64,000 bases of DNA from Ichthyophis bannanicus (taxonomy: Eukaryota > Chordata > Amphibia > Gymnophiona > Ichthyophiidae), in the NCBI GenBank assembly GCA_033557465.1, contig CM066045.1, positions 128,919,596-128,983,595 on the forward strand. The letters are read 5' to 3'. Positions 11,262 to 22,162 of the stretch are shown in pieces; within the stretch, counting starts at the first letter, position 1; each line of letters opens with the position of its first letter. The notes beneath the pieces are model-generated. The model searched no databases. It worked only from the letters and a program-made list of their open reading frames with translations, and had not been told where the DNA came from. A program made the translations under genes and the position numbers.

Positions 11262-11470
11262 CAGATCCTGCTTTCTAAGATTTGCTGCTTCTGCCCCCTC
11301 CGATGCAGACATCCGGTTTATGCAGCGCCGGAGAGTTTAGGTAAGCACTTCATCATAGTTTCAATGCTATTGCTGCTGGTGCTGCTACAGGCCCTAAAGA
11401 GGGGTGGCAATGGGGGCAGGGAAGAGAGAAGAGGGGGGGGGGGCGGCAGCCCCGCCCTTCATAGAAACTA
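11262..11470 (-). mobile_element. hAT-like MITE fragment, inverted relative to 10529
   Basis: The minus strand carries CAGCAATAGCATTGAAAC followed by a CTTACCTAAACTC-type stretch, aligning with the plus strand at about 10620-10680. A G-run of about ten bases ends the copy at about 11430-11445. Confidence 0.45.
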
Positions 11471-11639
11471 CCCATTAGCATAATACCTCACCTTGGTCAC
11501 ACAGGCAGAACAGAAACAGAGCCTCTGCAACACGATGTAAGTGGCCACAGATTGGAAATGTGCGGACAAAACTGATATCGACATCCCAAGTCCATTTTCT
11601 GTATAATAAATTAGACTAGAAAACACTGAATGAATTATG

Positions 11640-11730
11640 GCATTATTCTATTCATTTATTTAGCAAATTTTTATGCTGGCTAAAAGTTGTCCAAAGCGAT
11701 TCACAGTTAAAAAACCAACAATACAAAAAA
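11640..11730 (-). mobile_element. Short LINE 3'-tail relic
   Basis: It starts TTCATTTATTTAGCAAATTTTT and continues with a CCAAAGCGATTCACAG block. On the minus strand this is a degenerate version of the beta LINE 3' end (pairing block, then TAAA repeats). About 90 bp. Confidence 0.45.
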
Positions 11731-12343
11731 AAGAATTAAATAAAGCTAAGAATAGCGAAACAATAGAGATTTTTCAGTTTGAGGTGGTTTATCTTGTCTG
11801 CATGATAAAGCGCAGCAATATTGCAACCTTTGGCCTGTAATTATCATTCCCAGCCACGGCACTAAATATTCAGCATACCCAAGATTCCATGGATGTCCAT
11901 GTGTCACGCGCCTTAGGGCACATCTGAAGAAGGGGATCTATGAGGCCTCCAAAGCTTTTCTGTTAGTATCTATAGGATTATCCTTGTGCCTGTCACAAAA
12001 TGCACCTTATATTGAGGGATTTGTCATCTCCACTTCTCTCCCAAATTTGCATGCTGACAGATGAGAGCCATTTCTCACCCAGCCTCATGCAGTGGAGGAA
12101 GAAAAATACACCCAGGTGCCTTTGAGTCACGTTCAGAACACATTTTGACTGTGCCTGCCTTCTGCTTTTATAATTAGGTCAGAACCACAGCTGAAAACTT
12201 AAAGCGATCTCTACCTTTAGAACATTCACTGGGAGTAAGGGGATTTTCTTCCTTGAAGGGAAGCTGTGATTTAGGAGTCATTAATTACATTGGGCAATTG
12301 CAGTAAAAGTTCACTAGGATATAATATTGTCATTGGGCCTGTG
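11731..12343. other. No feature recognised
   Basis: Mixed unique-looking sequence with no ORF, repeat or exon signature that I can name. Confidence 0.35.
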
Positions 12344-12735
12344 GAGGGTAATTTTATAAACTGCTGAGTAGTTCATGTGCATTTCATGCCTGTTTTATAA
12401 AGTGAAATATGTGTGGATTTTACTTCATACACTACATGTTCGTTTAAGATGTGATCACTTAATCCTCGAGTTGGTATCAGTGCCCAAGCCAAGATTTGCC
12501 ATCAACATATGTAAATTATGATATTTCATAACCTATCTGCATACTTCTGCCCTCCGCCCATGCAAGTGCCCACCATGAAAGTATGTGCCATCAGCTTTAT
12601 ACGCGTACTTATAAATTAGCGACCTGCTAAAGTATGCCTATAAAGGCTCATTTACGCATGTAAATCATTAAAATCAGTGATTTACGTCTGTTGATGGTGC
12701 ATAATGTTTGGCAGTTCCTTATAAAATGAACCCTA
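12344..12735. mobile_element. MITE-like element with AGGGTNATTTTATAA ends
   Basis: The left end GGAGGGTAATTTTATAAACTG and the inverted right end (minus strand TAGGGTTCATTTTATAAGGAACTG) form imperfect terminal inverted repeats about 390 bp apart. The interior is AT-rich with no coding frame. Similar ends occur singly near 22040-22060 and 27245/28000. Confidence 0.45.
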
Positions 12736-13009
12736 CAGTGCATGGGGGCTTTTGCAAAAGAATTTGAATTGGTGTACAGCGACTTCAGGAATCTGATGGC
12801 GGTTACTTTCAGGTTTAAGAACAGCAACGTAGCAAGTAGTTTCTAAAATTCTGCTGAATGGAAATTCTGTACCGATGCAGCTTTCACTCCAATAATGGGA
12901 CAGTGCTGGACTTGGGGGCAAAGTACCACGACCAGGTGTCTGGCTGCTAATGTAAAGGTGGCACATTCTGTGACTAATGTTAATTTTATATTATATATAT
13001 ATATTTTTA

Positions 13010-13125
13010 AATTAAATGTCACTAAACTCTCCATTGTCTCGGGTACAAACATAGATTGTAAGCCCTCTGGAGACAGGGAAATGCTTACTTTATCCTCAAT
13101 GTAACTCGCCTTGAGCATCTGAGAA
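13010..13125 (+). mobile_element. SINE 3'-half fragment
   Basis: Contains a GATTGTAAGCCCTCTGGAGACAGGGAAAT-type stretch and an AACTCGCCTTGAGCA end. The GATTGTAAACCCTCTGAAGACAGGG block following the SINE core at about 20070-20098 is closely similar. Head and core are missing. 12736-13009 upstream holds nothing recognised. Confidence 0.45.
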
Positions 13126-14555
13126 ACAGGACTTTTATTAGATTTAAATGTTTTAGATTTGCTTTCATGGGTGCCGTGAGTTCCACTTTGATAGATCGGT
13201 TCCTTTTCACTGTTTGTGCTCCTGTATTGTGACCTTTGCATCTTAACCTTTTTTTCTATATAGAAGCCAAAGGCAACCCTCTGAGCTGACCCACAGTACG
13301 CAGGGCCTCCATTAAGCAAGAATGTTGTTCGCACAGGGCCTTGCATGAACTTCATTCCACAGGTTTTGAAGGATCAGCTTCAGAGAGAGCCAGGGATGCC
13401 TGTGGGAAATGGCTGATGGGGAGACTAGGATTGGAAATGGGCTGATGGGGGAATGGGACTAGAAGGGAGCGGATGCTGGTTGGGGCTGGAACTAGAAAGG
13501 AGCCGATGTTGGGGGAGGTCTAGAAGGGGATGGGGCTGGGGGAGTGAGGATGGAGAGGGGAAAAGATACTTTGTGGGGTGGGGGGGGGGGGGAGAAAAAT
13601 CTACGATTGGCTGGGTATTGGGAGAGTAAGTGGGGATTGAGGATGCAAGGGTGAAATTTGAGTGGATGAAAAAGAAAGAAAGAAATGGAGAAAAGAACAA
13701 AAGGGGAAAGATCAGTATGTTAAAGCAGATGTAGAGAGAGAATGGAAAAAAACTAGAAGAGAAAAGAAAGGACAAAAGGACAGCAGACGATGGAGAGTTA
13801 GCCAAAGCACGAAGAAACCAGAAGAAAGTGACACGAGCAATTGCAACTGAAAAATAAAATGCCCAGACATCAAAAGGTAGAAAAATACATTTTTATTTTC
13901 AATTTATTAACTGAATATGTCAGCTCTGGGAAATGCGCATTGCTAACATATTTGCGTTGTTGTTTAGTACAAGAAGATAATAATTTATAGTTTTATTTCT
14001 CCAGTGTTGTTGAACATTCCAAGTTTGGATTTTGGGGTTCCCAGTTTAATTATTGTCTTTTTATTTCTAAATTGTGATCCCTTGTTCTTTGTTTGGTGAT
14101 GGTGTATGTTCCAATGGTGTAACCAAGCTGAGCTATTCTGTTTATGTAGTTTCTATTTGACAGTGCCACTTGTTCTCTTTCCCCAGTAGGAGATGTATTG
14201 GTATTCTCTGAGATGTATTGGTTTAATATTTGCAGTGTTGCCTTTTGATAGGTAGGGGTTTGGTGCTTTGTAAGTCCTGATAATGCTATTATGATATGGT
14301 GGGTTTGCTATGGGTTCTAAATGGGCAGTGTTTTTAGTACTTCCTAATGGGCCTGGCGGTTGACACTGGAGTATAGTAATGTAGAAATCTGGTAGTCTTT
14401 CTTTATCCAGATACTCAGAGGCATGCTTATTAAACACGCATGTTAACATTATGCAAATGAAGCCCCGTAATGAATTTTCCGCCATGGTCCCTCACCCCTT
14501 TGGGCCGCCCCTGATACTAGGCACAAAGTCGAAGTGCACAGATTGTAACATAGTG
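13126..14555. other. No gene recognised; purine-rich low-complexity tract
   Basis: 13400-13860 is strongly G- then A/G-rich, with a G run of about 13 at 13580-13593, and on the minus strand reads as a proline/serine-rich artefactual frame. The minus-strand frame 12843-13355 (170 aa) shows no domain I recognise and is not splice-supported. The rest to 14555 is unassigned. Confidence 0.4.
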
Positions 14556-14693
14556 ACTAAGGGGTATGTTTACTAAGCTGGGCTAACGGTTAACTCGGGC
14601 TATCTGCAACTAGGTCCCATGTTATTCAATGGGACCTAGTTGCAAATAGCCCGGGTTAACTGTTAACCTGGCTTAGTAAACATACCCCTTAGT
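14556..14693. mobile_element. 138-bp near-perfect palindromic MITE
   Basis: The two halves are almost exact reverse complements: ACTAAGGGGTATGTTTACTA at the left and TAGTAAACATACCCCTTAGT at the right, meeting at TCCCATG-TTATTC-AATGGGA. The flanks TAACATAGTG (left) and TAACATAATG (right) look like a drifted target duplication. It sits at the 3' tip of the CR1 fragment that follows. Confidence 0.7.
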
Positions 14694-15242
14694 AACATAA
14701 TGTGAGACTGCAGACAGACCAGTATGGTTCATCTAGTCTGCCCAGTAAGGTGGACAGAGTGGCTGTTACTGCAGCTCCATGCCATTCACCCCCCTCTATG
14801 CCTAGGTCTAGGGTTGTACCTGCCGCTCTGTGCAGGTCACCCCCCCCCCCTCCTATTTATTGAAGTGCAAAAGATATTTGTTTGCTTTGATTTCATCCTC
14901 CTTGCTATAAAGGGATCCACCATGTCTGTCCCATGCCATTTTGAATTCTGTCACTGTATCTGCCCCCACCACCACTATGGGGAGGTCATTCCAAGTATTC
15001 ACCACCCTTTCATTGAAAAAGTATTTCCTGATGTTGCTTTTAAGTTTACTGCCTTGCAGCTTCCCCTCTAGTTTTACAGTTTCCCCTTCTTTGAAAAAGC
15101 TTTGTTTGTTCATTGACACCCTTTAAGTATTTAAAAGTCTGTATCATATCTCCCCTGTCCCATTGCAACACTTTGGTTAAGCCAAAGATTGTGAAGGTGC
15201 CCTCTCCACGGTCTGGTTTCATGCAAGCCCCTTCATTCAAGA
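14694..15242 (-). mobile_element. CR1-type LINE 3' fragment (CR1-d)
   Basis: Minus-strand frames read LQWDRGDMIQTFKYLKGVNE (15046-15240) and then IRKYFFNERVVNTWNDLP followed by VTEFKMAWDRH (14853-15119). These are the C-terminal blocks of CR1 ORF2, also seen in the copies at 32435 and 36861. One frame change separates them. The 3' end reads GGCAGACTAGATGAACC on the minus strand, as in CR1 3' UTRs, and meets the palindrome at 14693. The 5' truncation is near 15242. Confidence 0.8.
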
Positions 15243-15651
15243 CCCCTCCGAAACATCTGGGAAGGGATGAGGAGGGGGCAATGGTGCTTCACATTGGCAC
15301 TTTCTGTTCACTAGTGGGGTCAGTGTCTATCCAGTAGCCAGATGCCTTGATGTGCCGAAGGAGAGGCGGAGCTGGTTGGAGAAGGTCGTTACTTTCTATG
15401 CAGAAAGAACAATGAATATGCTACTCTTGTGTTTGTACACCCAAAATCAGAGATGTTGGAAGATAAGGAGCATTTAGTCTGCCCGTTTGTGGCGTCCTTC
15501 TTGATCCGTGATCTCCTTTCCCCCTCCCTTCCCCTCCCCTCCCCCAGTTTTCAATGATTTTGAAACACTGGATTAAGAAACATTATGTACCATCCTATTT
15601 GCAAGAGCACGTGTCAATAAATATCTGTTTTGCTTATGCCGTCACACCTGC
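15243..15651 (-). other. Downstream flank of the Ly6 gene, possibly its 3' UTR
   Basis: This directly follows the stop codon of the minus-strand Ly6 gene. No canonical AATAAA hexamer on the minus strand is obvious here, so the transcript end cannot be placed. No repeat recognised. Confidence 0.3.
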
Positions 15652-15863
15652 TTACAGAGCTATTTTGAGCAGTCCTAGCACAGACAGTGCACCCAGCAGC
15701 ACACTGCTTTGCTTGGTACGTTCCCCACCATTTTTGCCCTCTCCATAGTTGCAGAGATCAGAGTCGCAGCAATATTGATTCTCCTTGGATAGCCAGACAA
15801 CACTGTTGTCGCTTGTGCATTCCTGATCACTGGCACAGCCTTTAAGGATTGTGACTTTTGAAT
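15652..15863 (-). CDS. Ly6-domain gene, coding exon 3 with GPI signal
   Basis: The acceptor CTCCTTCACAG precedes 15863 and the stop TAA is at 15654-15652. It holds the last five cysteines (GC, EC, CC, LCN) and the C-terminal hydrophobic GPI signal. The length of 212 nt (2 + 69 codons + stop) closes the frame exactly with exon 2. Confidence 0.88.
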
Positions 15864-18800
15864 CTGTGAAGGAGAAAGAATGAAACATTTTATATACAAC
15901 ATGATGACATCTGCTCCTGCTACCCTTCAGGAAATATGTTGGGGTAGGGAATGGTCCCCTTATGGTACAGAATTAGTGCGACTGACTCTGTGGGGAAAAT
16001 GATAAGAGAGAAAGAGTACCATTGATAGCCTTGAGTCAATAACCAGGGGAGGTGCTAGCAAAGGGTGGGTGAGTGCAGTGGCCGCTTTCTTTAAAAAAAT
16101 TAAAAAAAAAATACAAAAACAAAGGTATTGGTCAGGACCAGTTGGGAGGAGGGGAGCTTTCACCTTTGACTCCAGCTACAATAGATAAAAAAAAGCAAGT
16201 CCTAAAAGGTTCTGGGTCAGTGACAAAAGGTTCAAGGTCAGCAACTTGGTATGACCTGGAAGACGCATCACCACTGGATGGGGGAGGGGGCGAAGAGATG
16301 TTAGAGCTAATCCAAAGCTCGCCCTTGTATGCATCCAATCGTGTTCCCACTACTTGTGAACATTTCTAGTTTTCCATACTTACGGAAGGAAACAGAAGAA
16401 ATAGCATTCATTTTATTTGAGACTATACAGAAGGGTCTCTCTGGTTGGCAAACTTCCACTGGCTGCTTGTTACACTCTGTCACGTTGGTTGTTGCTTTGC
16501 AAGAATAGCAGACCCGAGCATCTGTGAAGAATGACAGCAGGGTGAGAATCAGAGACCAGATTCAGCCTGATTTTTATTATTTATAGTTTTCACATAGCCT
16601 CTAATCTGAATTCACTACAGACTCACTACTGCTTGTGTTCACACCGGAAAAGGGTTGCATTTCTTTCACCATTGTAACCTGTTCTTGTTATGATAATGTT
16701 CTTTTATCTTGATGTTGGTAATTAGGTGGTTTTGTTTTCTTTTGAAAACCACTTTGCTATTTATGGTTGTGAAAGGCGGTGGATCAAGTATACTAAACTT
16801 AAACCTTAATTCAACACTTACTAATCTTAGAGAAAATAATCTTGCCTGGGGAGGTGGTTTTGTTCACGGATTAGTTTGTGTACGAATACAGTTCTGGAGT
16901 CAAATCCAGAACAGAGTGTGATCACAAATGGAACCTGATCTTCACATTGACACTGGAGAAGCCCCCAGTATGCACAGAACAGGAAGTGAAACCAGATGAT
17001 CTCTCAAACATGTGTTTTATGCTCTCGTGTTCAATGTTAATGCAGGGCCTGTCCAAGTGTATTGGACGGTCTAGATGAACCTTCAACCTAACACCACCAC
17101 CACCCCCTCGATATTTTCGTAATTAAACTTAACAATCCTGATCATCCGAATACTACCCCTTCCACAACAATCCTGTAAAATGCATAATTGGGCATCATAC
17201 TTTTAAATATTAAACTTGGCTTTGTATGTGTGTGCCCTCCCTCCCTCCCTGCAGGTAAAGCAATGTGCTGATGGCTCTTAGTGTTTGTGGGGCTGTAGGG
17301 ATTTATTGTTTTGCTATGATTCCTGCTGCTTCTTCCCTCAGAAGCCACTGTCCTAGGCAGATGCCTGTCTTGCCCATTTATTGGCCCGGCCCTGCGTTGA
17401 TGTAGTTGTTATGTTAATGACATTTAGCTCAACTATTTTTATGCAATTGATCATGTACTGTAAATCCATTGTTTAATTTTTATGTTATTCAAACTGCTTA
17501 TTTTTGACTGCAGATGCAGAATTAAAATGTTCAATTAAACTAAGCTAAAACTAAAACAAACGTTGGAATAACCAGCCCAAAAGTAGAAGGGTATGTGGCA
17601 ACAGGATTAGGGTTTTTTAATTTAAAAGAATCTGAGTCCTCTATGAAAACACCACGAAGTACATTCCAGAAAACCTTATTTGGATTTATGTTGTTTTACC
17701 AAAGTTCTTGGTTGAGCTAAAGCAAAACAAAGTACACCTGTTGCAGTGCAGTGAAGAACATTTAGACTGAATATACCTTTCACACACTTTACAGTACATA
17801 GGCTGGGAGCCGAGGCACAAACCTCTTCATAAGGAGCTGCTTATAGCAAGATATGACTCTAACTGTGAAAGTTTTATTGTGCATCTCTGTGTGTTGAAAT
17901 AAAGATGCCACTGCGTAAAAAGTAGTGTTTTCTTGATAAATCTCTTGAGCAATTTCTTTCTTTTTTTTCAAGTGGAGAAACTTGTGAGAATTTGATTTTT
18001 TTTCCCATAACTTGCCAATTGGCTATGGACTACAAGGAGCCAGGCGAGTCCGTTCTGTTGAATCCTTGTTTAGGATTAGCAGAGCCTGCAGGCCATGAGG
18101 GAGAGACTGAGACAGTAGGGCACATGCACCTCTGGCCCTCGCCAGTGAAGCCAGGACTACGAGTCCCCTGCATGCAACGAGATGGCAGCTTGAGGCTAAA
18201 CTTGATTTCCTTTTTTGCTAACATACGTGCTATTGCTATGACCATTTTTGTCAGGGAAATGGGACATAAACATTGTATGCTCAGCCCTTCACAGCGGCTG
18301 GAGAAACAGCTGAGCGTTCTGAATGCTTTTTAATCTAAATCGACAAATCGCAAGGGTCAACAATGTGTCTTGCAAGTCTTCAAAGATTCATTGTGACTCC
18401 ATCCGAACAAATCTGCAAGAATCCCTTCATCTGCTTTAAGTATCCGCTTCGGGATCAGTCTCAGTTTTTCCATGTTTTATCATGTTCTGCAGATCCCCTG
18501 ATGTACAGTGAACGGCTAGAAGTCTGATACTCATCCTGTCTCTGACTGTCATTCACTGCTTACCCTATGAGAGAATCAATGAAGCCTTCTTGTATTCAAA
18601 TGTTTCAGACCTTTGAGAATAAGGATTCAATGGCTCTGCTTTGTATAGGGACAGGTAAATGCTATAATTAATAGTGAAATAATTAGCATTGGTTTGCATG
18701 CAAGAGATGTAGAGATGGAAAATCTTTTCTTAGGCCATTTCTCCCAGGAGGGCTTTCATTCTTGCTTTTGGGGATGTTCAAACCAACATCACAGCCGGCA

Positions 18801-19169
18801 GTAAATCATGTTCAATGTGCTGGTCTCCGTAGAGAAGCCATGGGCTGCATGTGTATGGAAAGTGAGTGTTCTGACTCATTTTAGGTTGCCATAGAAACTA
18901 GCTTCTCCAGATCTAGATCACTTCAGTAGCTTTCAAACAAGTCTCCGTTCAAGGTTGCCCTGCTGAGCCAGCAAAAGGAACATTTTTCTGCCTTTAAATA
19001 TCTATGAGAGTTTCTGAGTTTGACTGCCGTGCATGAACTAGGGGTGGTTCAAGGATGGGAAATGCAAATAATAAAAGACAATCGACTTACTGACAGTGGT
19101 GAGCATGCCAACCATGGCAAAGACCCCTCCAGCGAAGAGTATCACAGCGGTTTGCATTGGGGCACACAT
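15652..19169 (-). CDS. Ly6/uPAR-domain GPI-anchored protein, three coding exons (join 19169-19091, 16521-16384, 15863-15652)
   Basis: The spliced frame gives 142 residues. Exon 1 encodes a hydrophobic signal peptide (MCAPMQTAVILFAGGVFAM...). Exon 2 starts the mature domain with ARVCYSCKATTNVTEC. Exon 3 carries KGCASDQEC and NQYCCDSDLCN, then a linker and a hydrophobic tail, SSVLLGALSVLGLLKIAL, typical of a GPI-attachment signal. Ten cysteines, the CC...LCN ending and exon boundaries all in phase 1 are the standard layout of the Ly6/uPAR (three-finger, LU) family. TNVT is a potential N-glycosylation site. The product should be a cell-surface, lipid-anchored small protein; the ligand cannot be told from sequence. 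Donor sites are GTAAGT/GTAAG and acceptors CACAG. No orthologue is assigned (CD59-, LY6E- or PSCA-like are all possible). No frame damage is seen, so it looks functional. Confidence 0.85.
15864..16383 (-). other. Ly6 gene intron 2
   Basis: 520 bp between GTAAGT and CACAG. It contains an A-rich run at about 16093-16113 and no repeat that I can name. Confidence 0.7.
16384..16521 (-). CDS. Ly6-domain gene, coding exon 2
   Basis: The acceptor TCTTCACAG precedes 16521 and the donor C|GTAAGTATGG follows 16384. The exon is 138 nt, phase 1 in and out. It encodes five cysteines of the LU domain in the order VCYSC, TEC, EVC, PFC. Confidence 0.88.
16522..19090 (-). other. Ly6 gene intron 1
   Basis: About 2.57 kb. 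Near 17380-17393 a CCCGGCCCTGC end resembles the hAT-like MITE terminus, preceded by a CCTAGGCAGATGCC block. No other exon or gene recognised. Short ORFs at 17992-18333 and 16709-16921 have no family features. Confidence 0.55.
19091..19169 (-). CDS. Ly6-domain gene, coding exon 1 (signal peptide)
   Basis: ATG at 19169 and donor A|GTAAGTCG after 19091, giving 26 codons plus one base (phase 1). A second in-frame ATG at 19157 (residue 5) could also start the signal peptide. The first is chosen because it keeps a short polar n-region before the hydrophobic core. Confidence 0.8.
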
Positions 19170-19204
19170 AGGTCAGTCATTCACCTTCCCTCTTACACAG
19201 TCTG

Positions 19205-19290
19205 ACTTGTGTTTGACTTCTGTAGAAAGCAAGCCAGCACCCTTTTAAACTGGCAGGTGCTAAAGACACTCCCTAATCCAATAACAGGAG
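19205..19290 (-). promoter_or_regulatory. Putative core promoter of the Ly6 gene
   Basis: On the minus strand, upstream of the ATG at 19169, there is a TATA-like TTTAAAAGG at about 19250-19241 and an inverted CCAAT box (ATTGG) at 19282-19278, about 35 bp further upstream. This would place the start site near 19213 and give a 5' UTR of roughly 45 nt, unless a non-coding exon exists further upstream. Confidence 0.4.
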
Positions 19291-19834
19291 AGATCATTTG
19301 AGTAGAAACGGAGGCTGAAAAGAAGTTAAAAGTGAATAGTTGCTTATGTTTGCTCCACCCAGAAATTATGACAATAAGATTCTTATGCTCTTGAGAAATA
19401 AGGGTCAACAAACAAGTTGCAGAGATGCCTTCTTTTTTTAGCTTATTCTCTTATACTTCCAACTCAGTTGGAAACACGGCAGAGATAAGGCATTGTCCAT
19501 TGTCATTTAAAATTACTATGGGTGTTTTCCTCTATTTAATATCCCCCCCCCTCCCCAATATACCTAGTCTACGCCATTGCAGTGATGGTCCTGGGCTGGG
19601 GACTATGCACTAGGTGTCCTGAAATCCTGCACAATCATGAGTCCTGAATCTGGCCACCAGGTGTCGCCCTTAAGCAATGACCATGACTCCCTCCATCCTT
19701 AAGGCACCGAACACTGCCTCCCAACCGACCAGGGACCTTTCACTTGGCAGTGTACAGCACTTGTCACTTGTGTCACAAAGCAGGCCTAAGTTTTTGTTTC
19801 AGATTAGGTGATTGTCAAAAGGCCAAATCTGGGA
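19291..19834. other. Upstream flank of the Ly6 gene; nothing recognised
   Basis: No repeat or exon signature was identified. A short C-run with ATTTAATATCCCCCCCC lies near 19530-19556. Confidence 0.35.
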
Positions 19835-19915
19835 GAGCATTGACCTGATGAAGGAAGAATATCTCTCACAAGCTAGTGACAGGTATATTAAGCTTGTTCA
19901 ACAAAAAGATTAACA
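19835..19915 (+). repeat. Possible decayed Penelope-like terminal sequence
   Basis: CTGATGAAGGAAGAATA followed by CTCTCACAAGCTAGTGAC and a CAACAAAAAG stretch resembles the layout CTGATGA - variable stem - GAAAGC - GTC - A-rich of Penelope-like termini. The GAAA block has been lost (CACAAGC), so this is only a weak relic call. Confidence 0.25.
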
Positions 19916-19974
19916 TCCACATCTTGTTTGATGATTCTTATTTCTGTGTGCAAATGGACTAGCTCAGAAATCAT

Positions 19975-20097
19975 GATCTGGGAACCAGGGAAGCCAGGGT
20001 TCAAATCTTACTGATGCTCCTTGTGGCCTTGGGCAAGTCACTTAACCCTTCATTGCCTCAGGTAAAAATTAAGATTGTAAACCCTCTGAAGACAGGG
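19975..20097 (+). mobile_element. SINE fragment (head end lost)
   Basis: B-box-like GGGTTCAAATCTTACT, then TGTGGCCTTGGGCAAGTCAC and TTAACCCTTCATTGCCTC, then GATTGTAAACCCTCTGAAGA. This is the core shared by both SINE types of this window. It runs directly into a CR1 3' end at 20098. Confidence 0.65.
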
Positions 20098-21343
20098 AAC
20101 ATAAGAAATGTCATACTCTATCAGACCAAGGTCCATCAAGCCCAGTATCCTGTTTCCAACAGTGGCCAAGCAAGGTCACAAGTACCTGGCAGTTTCCCAA
20201 AAAGACACACAGATTACACAGTGCTGGTTTTGAGTCAAGCAGTGGATTTCTCAGGTCCTCTTTAATAATGGTTTATGGACCTTTCCTCCAGGAACTTGTC
20301 CAAACCTTTTTTAAACCCAGCAACACAGCTTTTACTACATCCTTCTGTAATGTTTTCCAGAGTTTGATTATGCGTTGAGTGAAAAAATATTTTCTCTTAT
20401 TAGTCTTAAACGGGTTACATTGTAGCTTCATTGTGTGTCCTCTAGTCTTTCTACTTTTTGATGGCATAAACAATCAATCTACGTTTACCCGTTCCACTCC
20501 ATTCATTAATTTATAGACCTCTACCATATCTCCCCTCAGCCATCTCCTTTTCAAGTTGAAGAGCCCTAACACTTTAAACCTCTTCTCATAGGGGTATCCT
20601 TCCATCCTCTTTATCAATTTGGTGGCTCTTCTATGTACCTTTTCTAATAACGCTATATCCTTTTTAAGATACCATGACCAGAATTGCGTATGATATTCAA
20701 GGTGCGGTCGCACCATGAAACGATACAGAGGCATTATAATATCCTATGCTTTATTCTCCATTCCTTTCCTTATGATTCCTAGCATTCTATTTGCTCTCTT
20801 GGCCACTACTGCATACCGGGCGGACGGTTTCAATGTGTTATCCACAATGATGCCTAAATCTTTTTCCTGGGTGGTGATTCCTAGTGTGGAACCTTGCATT
20901 GTGTAACTATAATTTGGGTTGTTCTTTCCTAGGTGCATAACTTTGCTCTTGTCCATATTAAATTTCATCTGCTATTTTTACATCCAGTTTTCCAATATAT
21001 CAAGGTCCTCTTGCAATTTTTCACAATCCTCTTGGGTTTTAACAACTTTAAATAGTTTTGTGTCATCTGCAAATTTGATTACTTCACTCATTATTCCCAT
21101 TTCCAGGTCATTTATGAATATGTTAAAAAGCAGCGGACCTAGCACAGATCCCTGGGATACTCCACTATTCACCTTTCTCCATTGGGAAAATTGACCATTT
21201 AGCCCTACCCTCTGCTTTCTATCTTTTAACCAGTTCCTGATCCACATTAGTACACTGCCTCCTATCCCATGACTTTTTAATTTTGCCAAGAGTCTCTCAG
21301 GAGGGACCTTGTCAAACGTTTTCTGAAAATCCAGATATACTGT
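20098..21343 (-). mobile_element. CR1-type LINE 3' half (CR1-c), 5'-truncated, frames broken
   Basis: The minus strand starts inside RT motif A (VYLDFQKTFDKVP at about 21340). It continues [37 protein letters not shown] (motif B), KFADDTKLFKVV (motif C, 20978-21289), then MHLGKNNPNYSYTMQGSTLG and EKDLGIIVDNTLKPS (20744-20968), FMVRPHLEYHTQFWSWYLKK (20474-20734) and the C-terminus at 20273-20473. Three frame breaks are present. The 3' UTR carries the GTCCATCAAGCCCAGTATCC and CAACAGTGGCC blocks typical of this CR1 family and ends in a TTCTTATGTTC octamer-type tail. It is clearly a different CR1 subfamily from the copies at 32.4 and 36.8 kb. Confidence 0.85.
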
Positions 21344-21660
21344 GGGGTCTATTCACACCCCTGGCCCTCCCCGAAGAAAGCCTCCCCATACAAACAAGGA
21401 GTTTGTACAGGGAGGCTTGGGAGGGGGTGTTACGGAGGTGGGGTGAGGCAGTGGGTGGTCTACAGCCCTAGACCTATAGGGCTGATTCTGAAGTTGGTCT
21501 GGGTTTCCAAGATAGTATTTTTAAGCAACACCCATGCTTGATGGGGGCCATGGGATAAGAATTGGGTCTAACTTTGGATGGCCCGATCCTGCCCAGATGT
21601 ACAAGGGATGGATGGCCTGTTTGGAATAGGGCTCTAAGTTTACAAATTTAAGTGCAAGCA
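21344..21660. other. No feature recognised
   Basis: Mixed sequence with a short GGGAGGCTTGGGAGG-type stretch. No repeat or exon assigned. Confidence 0.35.
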
Positions 21661-21908
21661 TTTATTATTAATTAGTATTATTATTATTTAGTTCATGTCT
21701 TTCTGGGGGATAGATAGATCAAGTGAATTACATTCAGGTACAGTATGTATTTTCCTGTCCCCAATGTCCTCATTGTCTAAGTTGGTACCTGAGGCAATGG
21801 AGGACTAAGTGACTTGCACAAGGCCACAAGAAGTGCCAGTGGTATTTGAACCCTGGTCTTTATGGTTCTATGCTGCTGCTTTAACCTCGAGGCCACTACT
21901 CCACTCTG
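21661..21908 (-). mobile_element. SINE-L copy, degenerate
   Basis: The minus strand reads a GGAGTAGTGGCC head, a GGTTCAAATACCACTGG B-box region, CTTGTGGCCTTGTGCAAGTC, then a tail with GTAATTCACTTGATC and an ATTATTATTA-rich end (at 21661-21690). It is older than the 7741 and 24206 copies. Confidence 0.6.
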
Positions 21909-22162
21909 TAGGGCTGGCATGATTGTGCTTAGATCTGACACAACTATCTCACCATTTATGCCTCTGTTTTCTAAAGTACACATGCGCCTTATTTTATAAA
22001 ATAGGCATGAATTATGAGGGTTAATTCTGTGTGAGGTTTTTATAAAATTACCCTATACATGCTGAAAAAATATAATCCCTGTGGAAAATACTGGGGGGAG
22101 GGGGATAGGGGCGAATATTCAAAGGCATTTACAAGGTTTACAAAATTAAAAATGGTGCTAGA
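21909..22162. other. MITE-like end and unassigned sequence
   Basis: Around 22035-22060 the plus strand reads GGTTTTTATAAAATTACCC, the right end of the 12344-type MITE. No left end was found with confidence. Confidence 0.3.

Noticed and set aside
12843..13355. 170-aa minus-strand ORF
   Set aside because: No domain motif; it overlaps a SINE 3' fragment on the plus strand, so it is likely a chance frame.
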